A program made the position numbers and the translations under genes. 64,000 bases of DNA, from positions 6,448,001 to 6,512,000 of the forward strand of contig JAJUBI010000001.1 of the NCBI GenBank assembly GCA_022419385.1, written 5' to 3'. Shown here piece by piece: positions 1 to 12,300 of the stretch. The notes below the pieces were generated by a model that saw only the letters and a program-made list of their open reading frames with translations, had not been told where the DNA came from and ran no database searches. The DNA is from Paraconiothyrium sp. Pb-2020 (lineage: Eukaryota > Ascomycota > Dothideomycetes > Pleosporales > Didymosphaeriaceae). Numbering within the stretch: the stretch's first letter is position 1; each line of letters starts with the position of its first letter.

Positions 1-705
1 GATGCCTATCCGTTTCCCACTCAGTGGTTTGTCGACTGACGGCTCAAAGTAGAGACGCGAAGGGACAGCTACAGCCAAGCTATCTCCATGCTGTGCTGTG
101 GCCTTGAGGGGTTCAAACCTATTACGGGCTTCAATACCAGTATGCCCCGTATATCGATGGGGTTGCATAGTACCTACCTGTATTTATTTTGTGTTGGAAC
201 GACCGGAGTGACGAAAGCGCTGTAGTAATCGGGAAACAACCTCCAGGCTTGATGAAGGTATGAACCTCTCCAGAAATATGGACCTTTCGGTAGCGCGCTT
301 GCAGCACCGAGGCTGAGCAGTTGTCGATTACTCTGATGCCGCTTCCAAGAGTCGTTCAATGTCGCCCAGCTATCTCCTTCCTCGTTGAGACCTCCCGCAA
401 AAAAGGTGGCTTGGTCGGCAAATGCTGCCGTCAACACGTCGTCTTTGCTCTGAAGATTGGCGATCACTTCAGGAAGGTTTTCTGGAAAGCCAGACGATGC
501 GAGAATCGATGAGTCAAGCACAACAGCTAGCTTTGTTTCAGAGCTGGAGTGTGCGATCTCAAACTGGAGCAATATGAGTCGTGATTAGGTATCGTATACT
601 CACAAGTCAACTTGCCGCGGGAAATGGTTGCACGTAGTAGTCTGCATTATCAAGGCTAATGCTAACAGACTCCTTGAAGGAGAATCCTTCTGTGGACTGA
701 GACAT
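1..705 (-). CDS. Putative amidase with Arp1-like N-terminal domain (partial, runs off left edge)
   Basis: Amidase-signature enzymes hydrolyse carbon-nitrogen amide bonds. Only the N-terminal part is present. Proposed exons on the minus strand are 705-616, 563-178 and 118-1. The first two exons hold the N-terminal domain that fungal amidases share with scytalone dehydratase-like Arp1 (ADYYVQPFP near residue 23, then GPYFWRG and LHQAWRLFPD). Exon 3 reads AVPSRLYFEP...KPLSGKRIGI, the usual entry to the amidase domain; the Ser-Ser-Lys catalytic core lies outside the window. The start is the ATG that opens the first conserved block. Intron 1 needs a GC donor (GCAAGT at 615-610). Using the nearby GTGAGT at 603 would leave a TGA codon in frame. 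Intron 2 is GTAGGT...AATAG and restores the frame exactly. Family assignment is from recognised motifs; the substrate is unknown. Confidence 0.6.
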
Positions 706-1733
706 GATGCTGTGGTGCCTAGAAATTGTTCGGAACCCTGATGTCGAGGCGATGCGGGCAAGAGAGAAACCTCTGAAAAACATTTAGTTGAGCCTCATAC
801 AAGCTTATCGCAAGCGTGGGGCTATCCCGAAACAGTGCCATACATGAATTATGCAGGAAGCCTCCTATAAGTGCTATCAACGTGTTTAATTGGTTACTGT
901 GACCAGCGCATACGTGGGAGGACAACTGGTTGACCGGTTTTGACGTTGCGCAACCACGCCACCTTATGCAGCCGCCGGATCTGGTTGACAGAGGCTGACT
1001 GCAAACAGCTCTTAGTACAAGTAGCAGCCCCTGCGCGGTCTACAGTTCAGCCCTACGTATTTATTACTGATGAATGAACTAATAAGTTGCATCAATAGCC
1101 CCCACAGTAGTTGCCTCGGAGCACGTGGTTCAAGTGCCGAAAGAGAACAGTAGAAGTTGACAGGTCGAGCGTAGATCCGCTCGCGCATCTGAATTAAACG
1201 ACCCTCGGGCCTCGACCCCGATATACAGTCTCTTGAGTTTACTACTATCTACACTTTCAAGGGTCACCAGTCGCCATGCGGCCTTCCCGATGCACTGTCT
1301 TTGATAACTTCTAAAGTGACCCAAAGGTGTAATGGTAATCTAGCACATGGACCGCGCGCCCCTATGCCTACTTGAACAGGTAAAAATGTGTTACACTCGC
1401 TAAAATTGAGAGGTAACGGCATGGTGGAGTTTTCCAATCCTCATGGAGAGCCTCATTGAATTTTCGCCGCGTAGCCCTTTCATCAGGCTTGAGTGAGTGG
1501 ACAGAACGCGGTTGCGGCGACGGGCCTAGTTCGCAGCCTATCTATTGCGGGGCAGACTTCTGTTTGCACTACTCCTTTCTGCCTCGTACTACCATAGATC
1601 CGGTCCTCGGCCTCTGTGCACTGTTGACTCATCCAATGAGTTAGTGCTCGTAGAGCCACCAAGTGGCCCTGCTCCTTTAGCGATCCTTGGTGTTCAAGCC
1701 CCCATCGCTCTAGCTCCATCCAACACTTGCATC
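706..1733. other. Intergenic, no gene seen
   Basis: Divergent spacer between the amidase start and the dipeptidase relic. Only short random reading frames occur and no RNA gene is evident. It should hold both promoters. Confidence 0.5.
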
Positions 1734-3231
1734 ATGGCTTCTCCCAAAAAGGAGCTCGTATCGAGTGTGGTGAAGTCTTCCATTCTGAATACTTACAAAG
1801 TCGCACTCGTCTTTGCTTTACCATCCGTCATCTGGATATTGTGCACTACACACTCTGCTAAGTTTGCGAGCTTCAGGGGTTCAACTCAACACCCAGAAGG
1901 AACTATCGAGGCCCGTGTCAACGATATCCTCACAAGTACCCCACTGATAGGTACGTCCTAGCCCGACAAACAGGATTAGTCTTAATCGTATCAACTGCTG
2001 GATGGTCACAATGATCTCGCTTATTTTATTCGCTGTGCTCACAGCAATCGCTTGTACCTCGATAACTTCACTAAGCCGTTTGAGGGGGGAACGCTTGGTG
2101 GAGAAGTCGACCTTCGCAGACTTCGCCAGGGGCTTTCCGGTGGAGCCTTTTGGTCTACATTTGCGGACTGTCCGACGGAGGGTTACTCCCTGGAGTACTA
2201 TGCTAGAGGTCAGCCTCAGTTTACAAACCGATTCGTATCTTGACTGAACACCACTATCAGCACTGGCTACCACTGAAGCTGCCAACGACGTGATCCACAG
2301 GATCCATGCAAGATATCCCGACGTATTCGCCAGACCCAGCAATAGCTCAGACGCTCTCGCGATCTTCAAGTCTGGTCGATTCATCTCACCTCTGGCGGTG
2401 GAAGGCCTTCACCTCATCGGAGACTCATATACCAAACTGCGAAGCTACTATGCAAGTGGAGTGCGCCTCATAACGCTCACACACAACTGTCACAACTCTT
2501 ACGCAGATCCAGCGATGGTAATCACAGATGGAAAACTCGGTCCATCGCGACCCCAATGGGGGGGTGTCAGTAAGGCAGGACAGGGTCTTGTGCACGAGAT
2601 GAACAGACTCGGTGTCATTGTCGACCTAAGCCATACATCGGCTGACACAATGCGCGCTGTACTAGGAGCGGGCAATAGAGACACCCACAAATTCGAGCGG
2701 TGGCAGGGTACCTTGGCTCCACCCGTTCTCAGTCACAGCAGCGCGTTTTCCGTTTGCCCACATCCTAGAAATATTCCTAATAATGCTCTGCAACTCTTAA
2801 AAAAGCGTAATAGTGTTACTATAGTCACCTTCTCTCCTGACTTCGTCAGCTACGAGTGGCCTAACGGGCATCCCATCGAAGGCTAATTGCCTTAGAGGGT
2901 CGACGCAAATCTTACTATAGTGTAAGTAGTCTATTATATATATTATATCAGGGACTTAATAGGTTACGAGCATGTCGGCGTTGGGACTAATTTCGACGGT
3001 GTTCCATTTGTGATCGAAGGACTAGAAGATGTCTCGAAATACCTTTTGCTGGTTGCAGAAATGTTGCGACAAGGCATCAACGATGATGTGGCCCGTCAGA
3101 TTGTTGGCGGGAATCTTTTGCGGGTTTGGGGCAAAGTCGATGAGGTAGCTGCACGGCTGGAGGCGGCAGGCGCATTACCTGCAGAGGACGGTCTTCCACC
3201 CCTGGATGATCCGTGGAGAGATGATCCGTGA
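1734..3231 (+). pseudogene. Membrane dipeptidase (peptidase M19) relic
   Basis: Renal-dipeptidase family zinc enzymes cleave dipeptides. Exon 1 (1734-1950) encodes a short cytoplasmic start, a membrane anchor (VALVFALPSVIWIL) and EARVNDILTSTPLI. Exon 2 (2002-2208) carries the metal-binding GHNDLAY and the GGAFWSTFADCP block. Exon 3 (from 2261) carries VEGLHLIGDS, LITLTHNCHN, VDLSHTS and VLSHSSAF. The C-terminal part resumes near 2955 with GYEHVGVGTNFDG and ends with GLEDVSKY and VGGNLLRVW at 3231. Two lesions are visible. The intron 1951-2001 ends in GG instead of AG, although the flanking exons join perfectly in phase. Exon 3 also runs into TAA at 2884-2886, and the conserved stretch before GYEHVG is replaced by about 70 bp of AT-rich sequence with several stops. 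Intron 2 (2209-2260) looks intact. A recent pseudogene is likeliest; assembly error is the alternative. Confidence 0.75.
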
Positions 3232-3905
3232 TCTCCTCTCACTCCCAAAGAGACGCCTGTATTGTAATACTTGGCCTGTGCGCGGAATGAACAAAATCAT
3301 TCGATGCTGCTCACTTCTGTGAGACGCTAGAGAGTCGGCTAATCACCGTGGCCGTTGCCCAGGGGGAAGAATCGTGCCATTAGTCTAAGCCCGTCACGCG
3401 GACGGCGTGTCGCCGTGCCCAATTTGAGAGGTTCAAATAAGAGGCGGTTGACGTATCTGAAGATTGATAGTCTTCGATTTGATATACACAGCGATACCAC
3501 TTAAGCTGCATGTTTAACGAACACCACCCGGGCATAATGTGGGAACTAGGACATCAAAGCATGAGCATATACTCTTCCCTGTCAATCTCTACAAACGCAC
3601 GTACCGCCCACTCGCGCCAGGGCCAAAAGTAAACCCCAAAATAACCAAAAACATACAACAGCGGGTATTCGCTGCTGGTCACCCACGCAACTACTAATCC
3701 GCCGGTACACTGCTTATATATGGCTGAGCGGACGGGAAGCCTAGTTTTCAGTGTCCTATGGTCGTATGTGGTAAATACAACCTTATTATTTGTATATATA
3801 CCAGATTATTACATCTCCCATGTAGTTTTGCAAGCCAATACAGCCTCGAAGCTGGTGTAGTAAGGGGACTTAAGACAATGTAAGTCATATGTGGATGTTG
3901 CATGC
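3232..3905. other. Intergenic, no gene seen
   Basis: Spacer between two converging 3' ends. It holds AT-rich patches with TATATA around 3715 and 3795 but no supported gene. Confidence 0.5.
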
Positions 3906-5778
3906 TCAGGTGAACATGATCTCCCCCAGAAGCCCCATAGCGCGTCTCGCGATATCCGCAACGTTGCTTTCAGTTTCTTTCGGAGGTTCACTTATCTGAC
4001 TTTGCAAATACGACCTATGCGTTGATGTCCCCGACTTGGGCACATTTTTCATGCCACGCGAAGCCACCTCCTCCTTGATCTCATTGGACAAAACTTGAAG
4101 CTTAGTACAGATCGTTTTTATGTTCCCATTGTCGTGGCTACATGATGCAAGGAATTCCATATGCGACGACGCAAACGCGAGCTCGAGGCAGGCTTCTGTA
4201 TCTATGCCCCATAACAGCTTTTGCGAAGAGGCGTAGAGGAGGACTGCGCAGCTGACGGAGCTGGTGCACCTGATATTCTAATTAGATGGCGCTCGTAGCA
4301 CTTTTTGGATCTGCATTAAGCTGACGTACAGAGAAACCCAACAGTGAGAGCGAACCATATCTTCAGTATGTAGCAGTGCAGCAATCCGAGCGGACTGACG
4401 CGCAGCTGCGATGGTTTGTTCCTCGACACTTCGCAAAGCCTCCAGCTCTTCTTCTTCGATCCGCAGCTCGCCCAAACGAAAGCATCCCAGGTCAATTAAG
4501 CACTGCTTGTAAGGCTCAATGAACAGGCCTAGGAAAAGCATGTGCATTCGAAGAGCAGACCGCCGCGTGTGCCGTTCCATTGTGAGCAGATCTGCGTGAC
4601 TGAGTCGACTGAACTGCATCGGCGGTGGAAGGCCACGATGCCATCGGTTAATTGTGTCGAGATATCGTCGAGCATGTGTTGCCTTAGGCTTCGACTCGGT
4701 GTTCAGGTCAATGGCTGCGTATGTAACTAGCCGACTAAGTTCGAGCATGCGTTCGTGAAACATGCCAAGCCCACTTCTAGCTGCGGACAGGAAAGACCGA
4801 CACAGCTGCATGACATTAGCGAGCGGCTTGAGATAAGCAGCTGTAAAGAGGACATTTTTCAGCAAGCAGAATAGGAAGCCATACAATTAGATCATCGATA
4901 GTGATTTGGGAATTATTTCCAGTGTTGTACGCAAACCAGCTGAACCAAACATTAGCAATCGAATGAAGTGAAAGCATTATAGCGCGTACCTTTCCAAGAA
5001 CATAACGCTGCGGAACACCTGACTCCAACAAATTAGGTCCGTCTCGGAAGTCTCAGCTTTGAACGACGGAGTCGTGAATTTCAATCTTCCAATTTCCAGA
5101 GCTGATGCTGCTTACTATTAGCCCACCATAATGACTTAGAAGGGGCTTCAAATACTAACACACAAGGTTCCTCGCGCCCTGTACATTTACGGCAAAACGA
5201 CAAACTGCGAGGCAAGCGAAAAGTCTCATACGCTCAAGATCGCTTAAGCATGAAGGTGAGGATAGTATGTATACGAAGAATTCTAGGAAGTCTCCGTCAA
5301 ATAAAGTTGAATTATCCTCGCGATCGCAAATTGTTCCTACGGCGGCCATTGCGAAAACATTGGCGGCATGTGTCGGTCTCAAACTGCCTTGATGGCAATA
5401 CACGGACCTGATCAATTCGAGGGCCTCTCCATAGCTCCAGAAGTAGAGCAGCTGGCCCGTACCTTCCAGGAAGTTCTTAACGGCTCCAGTTGTAGTGCTT
5501 TCTGGAGGAATTTCAGAAGCTCCGATGACGTGAGGGTTGATACCGAGGTAGTGGTGAACACGGCGCAACTCCTCGTTTCCAGATTTGATAGCATCCTGGG
5601 ATGTTTCTTGCGCGTCTTGACTCTCCGTATCTAGACTTCCTCCATCAATGCTTTCTTGTAGAGGCACATCGACTTGTTCAATAAGTTGTGAGGCATATAT
5701 TCTAGTAGATGAGGCGAGCTCGGATGTGGACGAGGAGTTTCCGGCCGACGGCTTCGTAGAACGTGGTTGATCTGTCAT
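3906..5778 (-). CDS. Fungal-specific transcription factor-like protein lacking a visible zinc cluster
   Basis: Five exons (5778-5160, 5101-4990, 4939-4885, 4805-4330, 4269-3906) join in consistent phase to give about 541 residues. The central part matches the fungal transcription-factor regulatory region: FWSYGEALELIRSVYC, THAANVFAMAAVGTIC, SLEIGRL, CWSQVFRSVMFLE, then a helical C-terminal half with LLYASSQKLLWG. Donors are GTTAGT, GTACGC, GTATGG and GTACGT; the acceptor of intron 3 was chosen by phase. The N-terminal 70 residues are Ser/Thr-rich and contain no CX2CX6C motif, and none is found upstream as far as 6.8 kb. Either the gene encodes a regulator of the kind that lacks the DNA-binding module, or a 5' exon was missed. 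Its targets cannot be inferred. It converges with the dipeptidase relic. Confidence 0.72.
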
Positions 5779-6824
5779 CCTTCAACACTATCATGCTTTC
5801 CTGCAGCACGTACATGAAGAGGGTAGATATACTGAAGTCGAGTTCGGTGGGCAAATCGCAACAATCGACACTTGCTGGGAGAGTATTCCGCAGCCAATAG
5901 GAAGCTGGGTAGCGCCCCAACTCAGCAGACCCAAGCATCGCACAGCATTTCTGTCAGTGAACCTTAGGGCAGACGCAAACAGTTATCTCACATCAAGGAT
6001 ATCGTCCCAGCGTATGGTTATGGAGGAAAAGCTTACAGTCTCAGACCATGATCTTGTTAACACGTACGTCCGCAGCGTCTACATTCCATGCCAATCATCT
6101 GGTTAACATTGATTAGACCAGAAATAATGGAAACCAATGCCGAAGAAACTAATAAGGTGATAGAACGGGTGCGATAATGTCTAGTTGAGACAAGGGCAAG
6201 TCTACACCCGTCGTCGATCGAACACATCACATGATCTCCGGGACCATGCAAGGACATAGATATGGCGTCCGTGGCGCGAAGGCTGTTGACCGAGAACAGC
6301 CTGACGTAACATCTAGAAGCTTTTGCTGTGTAAAGACGACGCAAACCGTTTAGAACGCAGACACAAAAGAACCACGGTTGCACAATCACATTTGATAACC
6401 CGTAGTGCGCGCTCTTGAAACAAGACGCGGGAAGTCGCAGCTGGATATCGAGCACCGCTGCCGCACCGCCGAGCAATCTCCCCAGACGTGGGTGATATGG
6501 GCGCACGCCAGCAACATAGCAGAGCTTCAGGGAGATAGCAGACCAGGTCAAGGTATGCGGCCGCAAAGCCCAAGTGTGGGCCCTGTACTACCTTACAATC
6601 TGGAACATTTGGCCCAAGACCAGAGTACTGGGCTGTGCCGGAATCCTATCTGTTCTACGACTAACAACCCAACCTGAAGCATGTTGTTTTTAGAGGGAAT
6701 CATTAACGAAGGGTTACCATCGTTGCGTGGTAGTTAACTGAATCCTGAATTCTAAACGCGGTCGCAAGCTTCATGCTCCTTGTTAACACGCACTAACCTC
6801 TCTGTTAGGATTCCAATGGAATGC
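5779..6824. other. Intergenic, no gene seen
   Basis: Promoter side of the transcription factor and 3' side of the WSC protein. A 169-codon minus-strand frame at 6057-6566 has no recognisable domain and is treated as chance. Confidence 0.45.
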
Positions 6825-8147
6825 CTACCATCCGCCGTACTTCCTACTCGACGTCGTTTTGGCAGTGCTCTTAGCTGTGGTCTTCGGGGTCGTCGTGCAG
6901 GACGGACTCGTTTTCAATGTCGACTTCTTAGTTGACGAGCTAGGCTTCGCAGTAGACTTGGCCGTCGACGTAGGTTTCAGCGTTGTCTTGCACGAGGTGG
7001 AGGTGGTTTTCTCTGTTGGAAGTGGGAACGACGTTTTCGATGCGGTGGTTTTGGGGCAGTGGTATCCTAGGCATTTTGATGTTGTGGTATGCGGGTAAAC
7101 GGAAGATGAGGAGGGCTTTGAGGAGGTGGGTTTGCTTGATGAAGGGGGTTGGGTGGAAGGTGGGATGCTGGAAGACGAAGGGGTAGGAGTCGACGAAGAG
7201 CTACTCAAAGTCGGGGAACTAACACTTGAAGACGCTTTACTAGATAATGACGACGGGGTTGGCGTAGATGACGGAATGCTGGACGATGAGATGATGGGGG
7301 GACCGCACGGCTCGGTCGACTTCAGGTTCTTCGCCACGTAGAGTGACAAGCGATCGGCGCCACCGCAATATTGCGTGCTATTCCCCGTACATGGGGTCGA
7401 GCATTGGGGAGAGTCAGTGGGAATAGTGCCATTGCCCAGAACAACGCCACAGTAGCACTCTCGCCCAAATTCGGTGCCTGCGAACGGAAAGCCTTTCGCG
7501 CCGCAAGCGTCGAGGCATGTCTCGGTTGTCATTGCTGAGATGTTGAGGTAGTCCCATTGCGAGTAGTCGAGTGAGCGTCCGCTATCGCCTTCGGTGTAGC
7601 AACCGAGAGATAGGAAGTCTGATGAGATTGCAATGTCGTCTGCATCAGTGAAGGTGGGATCTTGGTAGATGGATACACGGTCTTCTCCACCACAGGATTG
7701 GTTCGAGTCGCCTGCAGATATCAGCAAGGATGAAGGCCGATGAGAATGAGCTACTGTACCATTGCACGGGAGGTTGCATTCCGCCTCAGGAGCGGTAGTA
7801 GCCGATACACTGGCTCCGCAGAAACATTGCCCTGGCACTATTTAGTCCGTTATAAGCGTCATTTGGGCATAAAACTCACCATGATACTCAAGCCCTGCAT
7901 ATCGGTAGTTGTTGCCTTTGCAGTAAGAGGTGCACTGCTCGACTGTAGCGTTGTTGAACTCAAGGTCGGCTTTGAACGGGAGCGCACGGCTTGCGACACT
8001 GTCTGCAAAACATCCCGAGTAGACGAACTTGGTGTATGGATAGACACATGGCGGTTGGGGTGGGTTGTTTCTTGCAAAAATTGATAGAGATAGGGATGTG
8101 GATGCTGTGGCTACAGTCAAGAGGCTTGTGATTGCGAACAGAGTCAT
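6825..8147 (-). CDS. Secreted protein with two WSC domains and a Ser/Thr-rich tail
   Basis: WSC domains are Cys-rich carbohydrate-binding modules of fungal cell-wall sensors and extracellular proteins. Exons 8147-7880, 7831-7760 and 7711-6825 join in phase to 408 residues. A signal peptide covers roughly the first 20 residues (MTLFAITSLLTVATAS). WSC 1 runs from YSGCFADS through AGLEYHGQCFCG to SCGGEDRVSIY, and WSC 2 from LGCYTEGDSGRSL through GREYCYCG-like GRECYCG to YCGGADRLSLY. The rest, about 180 residues, is Ser/Thr/Pro/Lys-rich and probably O-mannosylated. No membrane span or GPI signal follows, so it looks secreted or wall-attached rather than a Wsc1-type sensor. Both introns (50 and 48 nt) interrupt WSC 1. 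A GTAGGC just before the stop could be a donor to an unseen last exon. Confidence 0.85.
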
Positions 8148-9368
8148 ATTTGAGGATTGTGATCCAATACTATGCTAGGCTTGCACAGTGCATATGTCGC
8201 AATGATGTGTGTATAGTACGCAAGCCAGCGGTGAGTCTTTATAGTGAGATTCTATTGTGCTTGTATTCGTTATTTCCTCGTTTTGAGTATATCCTTGGTC
8301 CTACCTACGGATTACGCGAGGCTGGGGCTGTTATCGTGACCGGGGGCAATTCTAGATTCTCAGCATCCCCTGTCGCGCTCAGCCGAATCCAACAGAAAAC
8401 GTTGTAATCGACAGGCACAGCTTCCGTAATGGGACATCGTGTCTGCACGACAGCCGCAAGAGATACCGGAAAATCTAGGCCGCATCGTATTCCCCGTCTC
8501 CTGGGTTCCTGATGCACGTTTTGGGATGCTTATCGGCATGCTGAACCACGTGCGGCTTATTGGCTAATCTATAATGTACGAGCGACCATGGGTTCATCGG
8601 AATCGATGCAGTGACATGCAGGACAACGTGCAGGATAAAGTATTGTCTCGATGCGAGATGGAGGTTGTTGAAGCGAGGAACAGATCGGTTCAGCAGCTAC
8701 GACCGACTCGCGGCACGTGCACACGCGGGGTTCAACGCCGTGTTCGTCTCACATCCCTACTTTGAGGACAAACACCACCGAATGCATCTCTGAGATATGA
8801 GGTTCCGTCCATGCGCCTGCTTCACAATGGAGACTGTCTTCGATTGATGAGCGCCTTCTTCTATTCGACGGGGCGCTGTGAACTAACTCTCCTGTGACAC
8901 CTGCCGGACCGAAGACCTCATGCCATTTGTCAGATGCAATCCTGTATATTCGTAATGTACATGTACATGCTCTATTTGCGGCTATGAGTAGTTTGATCAT
9001 GGATAGAAAGGCCATTGGCAAATGCCTTAGATGTAGATTTTGGTGGTGCCGATCGCCTTGGTTGCTGTGCGCTCTTTCTGCTCGCTTGCTCTTGACTTCT
9101 TGCTTCCAATTCGTTGTTCCTTCCAATATGCACGTGCGTTCTTTCCTCACTTCTATCCCGGCGCCTTCATCTCTCGGAGCTACGCACAAGTTACCTTCCC
9201 ATCAGCCTCATACGTCGCCATCCTCCCAGTGATCGCATCGCTCCGGCTCGATTTCCCATCACACAGGCATTACTACGGTGAGTCGCGTCATGATGTCTGC
9301 GTGTTGCTGTTGGCTGACCGTTCACCAAACGGCAGGGTACAAGCGCGAGTCCATTCCTAGGTACCAAT
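8148..9368. other. Divergent intergenic region
   Basis: Shared upstream region of the minus-strand WSC gene and the plus-strand kinase. It contains the palindromic run TGTACATGTACA near 8956. No supported gene was found. Confidence 0.5.
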
Positions 9369-12300
9369 ATGGTGTCCCTCGTTGCGATTAGGAAGCGGAA
9401 AGACGCCCACAATCCCACTGTATCCTCGCAAGACAAAGGCAAGGTCCGTATTCTTGAACGCAGCGAGAGCCACCTTTCGGGATCCTCTGTCAAGCAGCCG
9501 CCAATTAAGGCCAACCTCCCGTCATCACGCACTTTCAACAACCTACGCCGAGGAGGTGTTAAGATCTAGTCCATCTTTCGAAGCGGCAAAGGTGAGTCGA
9601 TACAATCACCGAAAATGCTCAATGCTGACTACGTGCAGGCTCAGGACTTAGCTCCAGTCCACTCACTGTGGTACACTCTAGCTCCAACACGACAACTTCC
9701 GATAGTACTCAACGTGCCGGCGCCGCCCCAGCTAGTCCGCCGAAGATGATGCCTGTGCCCCAGTGCCCCAGTGTTGTCGAAATTCCGTTGACCGAACCGC
9801 CTTTCATGTTACGCAAAGAGGCGTCCTCGATGCTGCAACTACCCAGTGCAGCCGGATTTGATGGCGAGTCAGAGCCGACAATGGATACTAAAGAGAGACA
9901 TCCTGCAGCGCTGCATACAAGCCGGTCGACACCCGGTCTTTCGCAACAGCTCACATGGAGGATATCATCCAGTCTGCTGCCGAATCCTACTGTGATTCAC
10001 CGGCGCAAGCTGAACTCCCGGCCCACCGTGCTCAACCTCAACCTTGTGAGCCGCTCGGAAAGACGCATTGTGGACGTCAAGTTGCTGACTTTGAGCCACC
10101 AGGTGCAACGGCTCGACGATACATCTGAGACGCCCCCGCTGCAAGGAACCATGATTGATGCTCCAAGTCTGCCCTCTCAGATCTCAAGTCCGGTCGGAAG
10201 CAGCAATCCGTTCAGCCTTCAGTCAATGTCGACAGCTCCGACCTCACTCGTGTCATCTGGTGCACCGCAATCCGGTGAGACAACGCAGCGAGTGCAGCAT
10301 AGGTCTCACAACGTCTCGACCGGAGGTTCTCCAATACATGAGCTATCGAGCGAGCAGCTGAATTACCAGTGGTTGGTTTTTCCCCGTCAAGATTCACCCA
10401 TGTTGTCAAAACCATCAATTGCAACCGTCGAAAAGGCTGCTGCGGCAAAGGTCTTCTTCGAATCCAACTTCAATGCGATGCTGGGGGCCAATGCACACCC
10501 TCGCTCGATGCGCAGGCGTAACCTGGAGCGCAAACTGTTCGCCATGGCACTTCCAAATGAGCAACGCCAGCAGGCGAGACAAGAGTGGTGTCGTGCAGAG
10601 AGCAACCACCTGCGCCAGACACGTGTGTTGAAGTCCAAAAGCCTCATGCGACAGAACACCAAAGGAGTGCATATCTCAAACTATGAGATTGTCCGCGTTT
10701 TGGGCAAGGGAAGTTTCGGGGTTGTCCGACTTGTGCGCGAGAAGAGCGACCCGTCCAGCACTAGCGGTCATTCCACAGAGAGCAGCTCCGACAAAACATC
10801 CTACGTGGACGGTACGAGTGACGCCGGAGGTCCGGGAGCGCAGAAGAAGGTCTTCGCTATGAAGGTCATTCGCAAATCCGACATGCTCCGCAACAGCCAA
10901 GAGGGCCATTTACGTGCAGAACGCGATTTCTTAGTCGCTTCCGAGAACTCGAAATGGGTAGTCCCGCTGATTGCGAGCTTCCAAGACAACAATAACTTGT
11001 ACCTGGTAAGTCATAATCGACATCTTTGCGTGAGGCTGGCAGTCTAACAGCAATGCAGGTCATGGAGTACATGGTCGGAGGCGACTTCTTGGGCTTGCTG
11101 CTGCGCGAAGACATCCTTGACGAGGGTGTCGCTAAATGGTACATCGCCGAGATGATTCTATGTATAGAAGAGGCGCACAAGATGAACTGGATTCACCGAG
11201 ATGTCAAACCTGACAACTTCCTCATCACATCGTCCGGTCATCTGAAAATCTCTGATTTCGGTCTCGCGTTCGATGGTCACTGGACTCACAATCAGTCATA
11301 CTACAACGAGCAGCGGTACGCTCTGCTCCGCGATCTGGATCTGCAGGTTCAGGGTGATGCTCAGGACTGCCAGAGAGAGAAGAGAGGGGAGAGCGTCGAA
11401 AGGCGCTTGAACTAATCAATGGCAGGACTGCATGCGAGAGGTCCGAAGTCAAACAAGATGGCGCGAGCGGGCCCATTCTCGACTGGCTCAATCGGACACA
11501 AAAACGCCAGTTTGCAAAGAGCGTGGTGAGTTAAACCGGGCGCAACATCGCAAAGACATTAACTCATTGCTCAATCTAGGTCGGTACCAGTCAGTACATG
11601 GCGCCAGAGGTTATTAAAGGGGAAAGCTATGATGGAAGATGCGACTAGTGGAGCATCGGCATCATCCTCTACGAGTGCCTATATGGATGTACCCCGTTCT
11701 TTTGCGAGAACCGACAGGCGACTAAGACGCGGATCTTGGTATGTATTAATCAGCCTTTTGCAGCAGCACGTTTCTTTTTTAATCGTTTCAGCAACACAAA
11801 CGTTGGCTGAGATTCCCACCAGAGCAACGCTATGCTAGACCAAACATAGATCAGGTAAGCTCCATTCACCCAATTGTTAAACACACTCAGGCTCATTAGA
11901 TCACCTCTAGGTACCCCTCATGCCAGTATCCCGCTCTGCCATCGATCTCATCATGCACCTTCTAGACGACCGCCCCGATCGCCTCTCCGCGAAACGCTAT
12001 CGAGAGAATGATTGGGTACTCCGTGACCGCGCCCTAGGACCCCGTCGCGTTCGTAATTTCAATTGCACTGGCCACATCGTCTTCGCCAACGATGCCGAAG
12101 ACATCAAGAAACACCCTTTCTTCCGTACGATCCAGTGGCAGAACCTGCACCTCACAAGCCCGCCGTTCGTGCCCCGCGTCCACGACGGCCAACCGATTAC
12201 CAAGTACTTCGATGACGAAGCCGACATAATGAGCACATCAGATCACCTAGATTCTTCGAGTTACGATCATGCGCTCGAGGAGGGCGATGTGGCTGTTGGC

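Noticed and set aside
5702..5938. 78-codon frame overlapping the start of the transcription factor
   Set aside because: Different frame from the well-supported first exon and no domain.
6057..6566. 169-codon frame ending in ECRRCGRTC
   Set aside because: The Cys pair resembles part of a zinc cluster but the CX2CX6C spacing is absent and the rest has no match.
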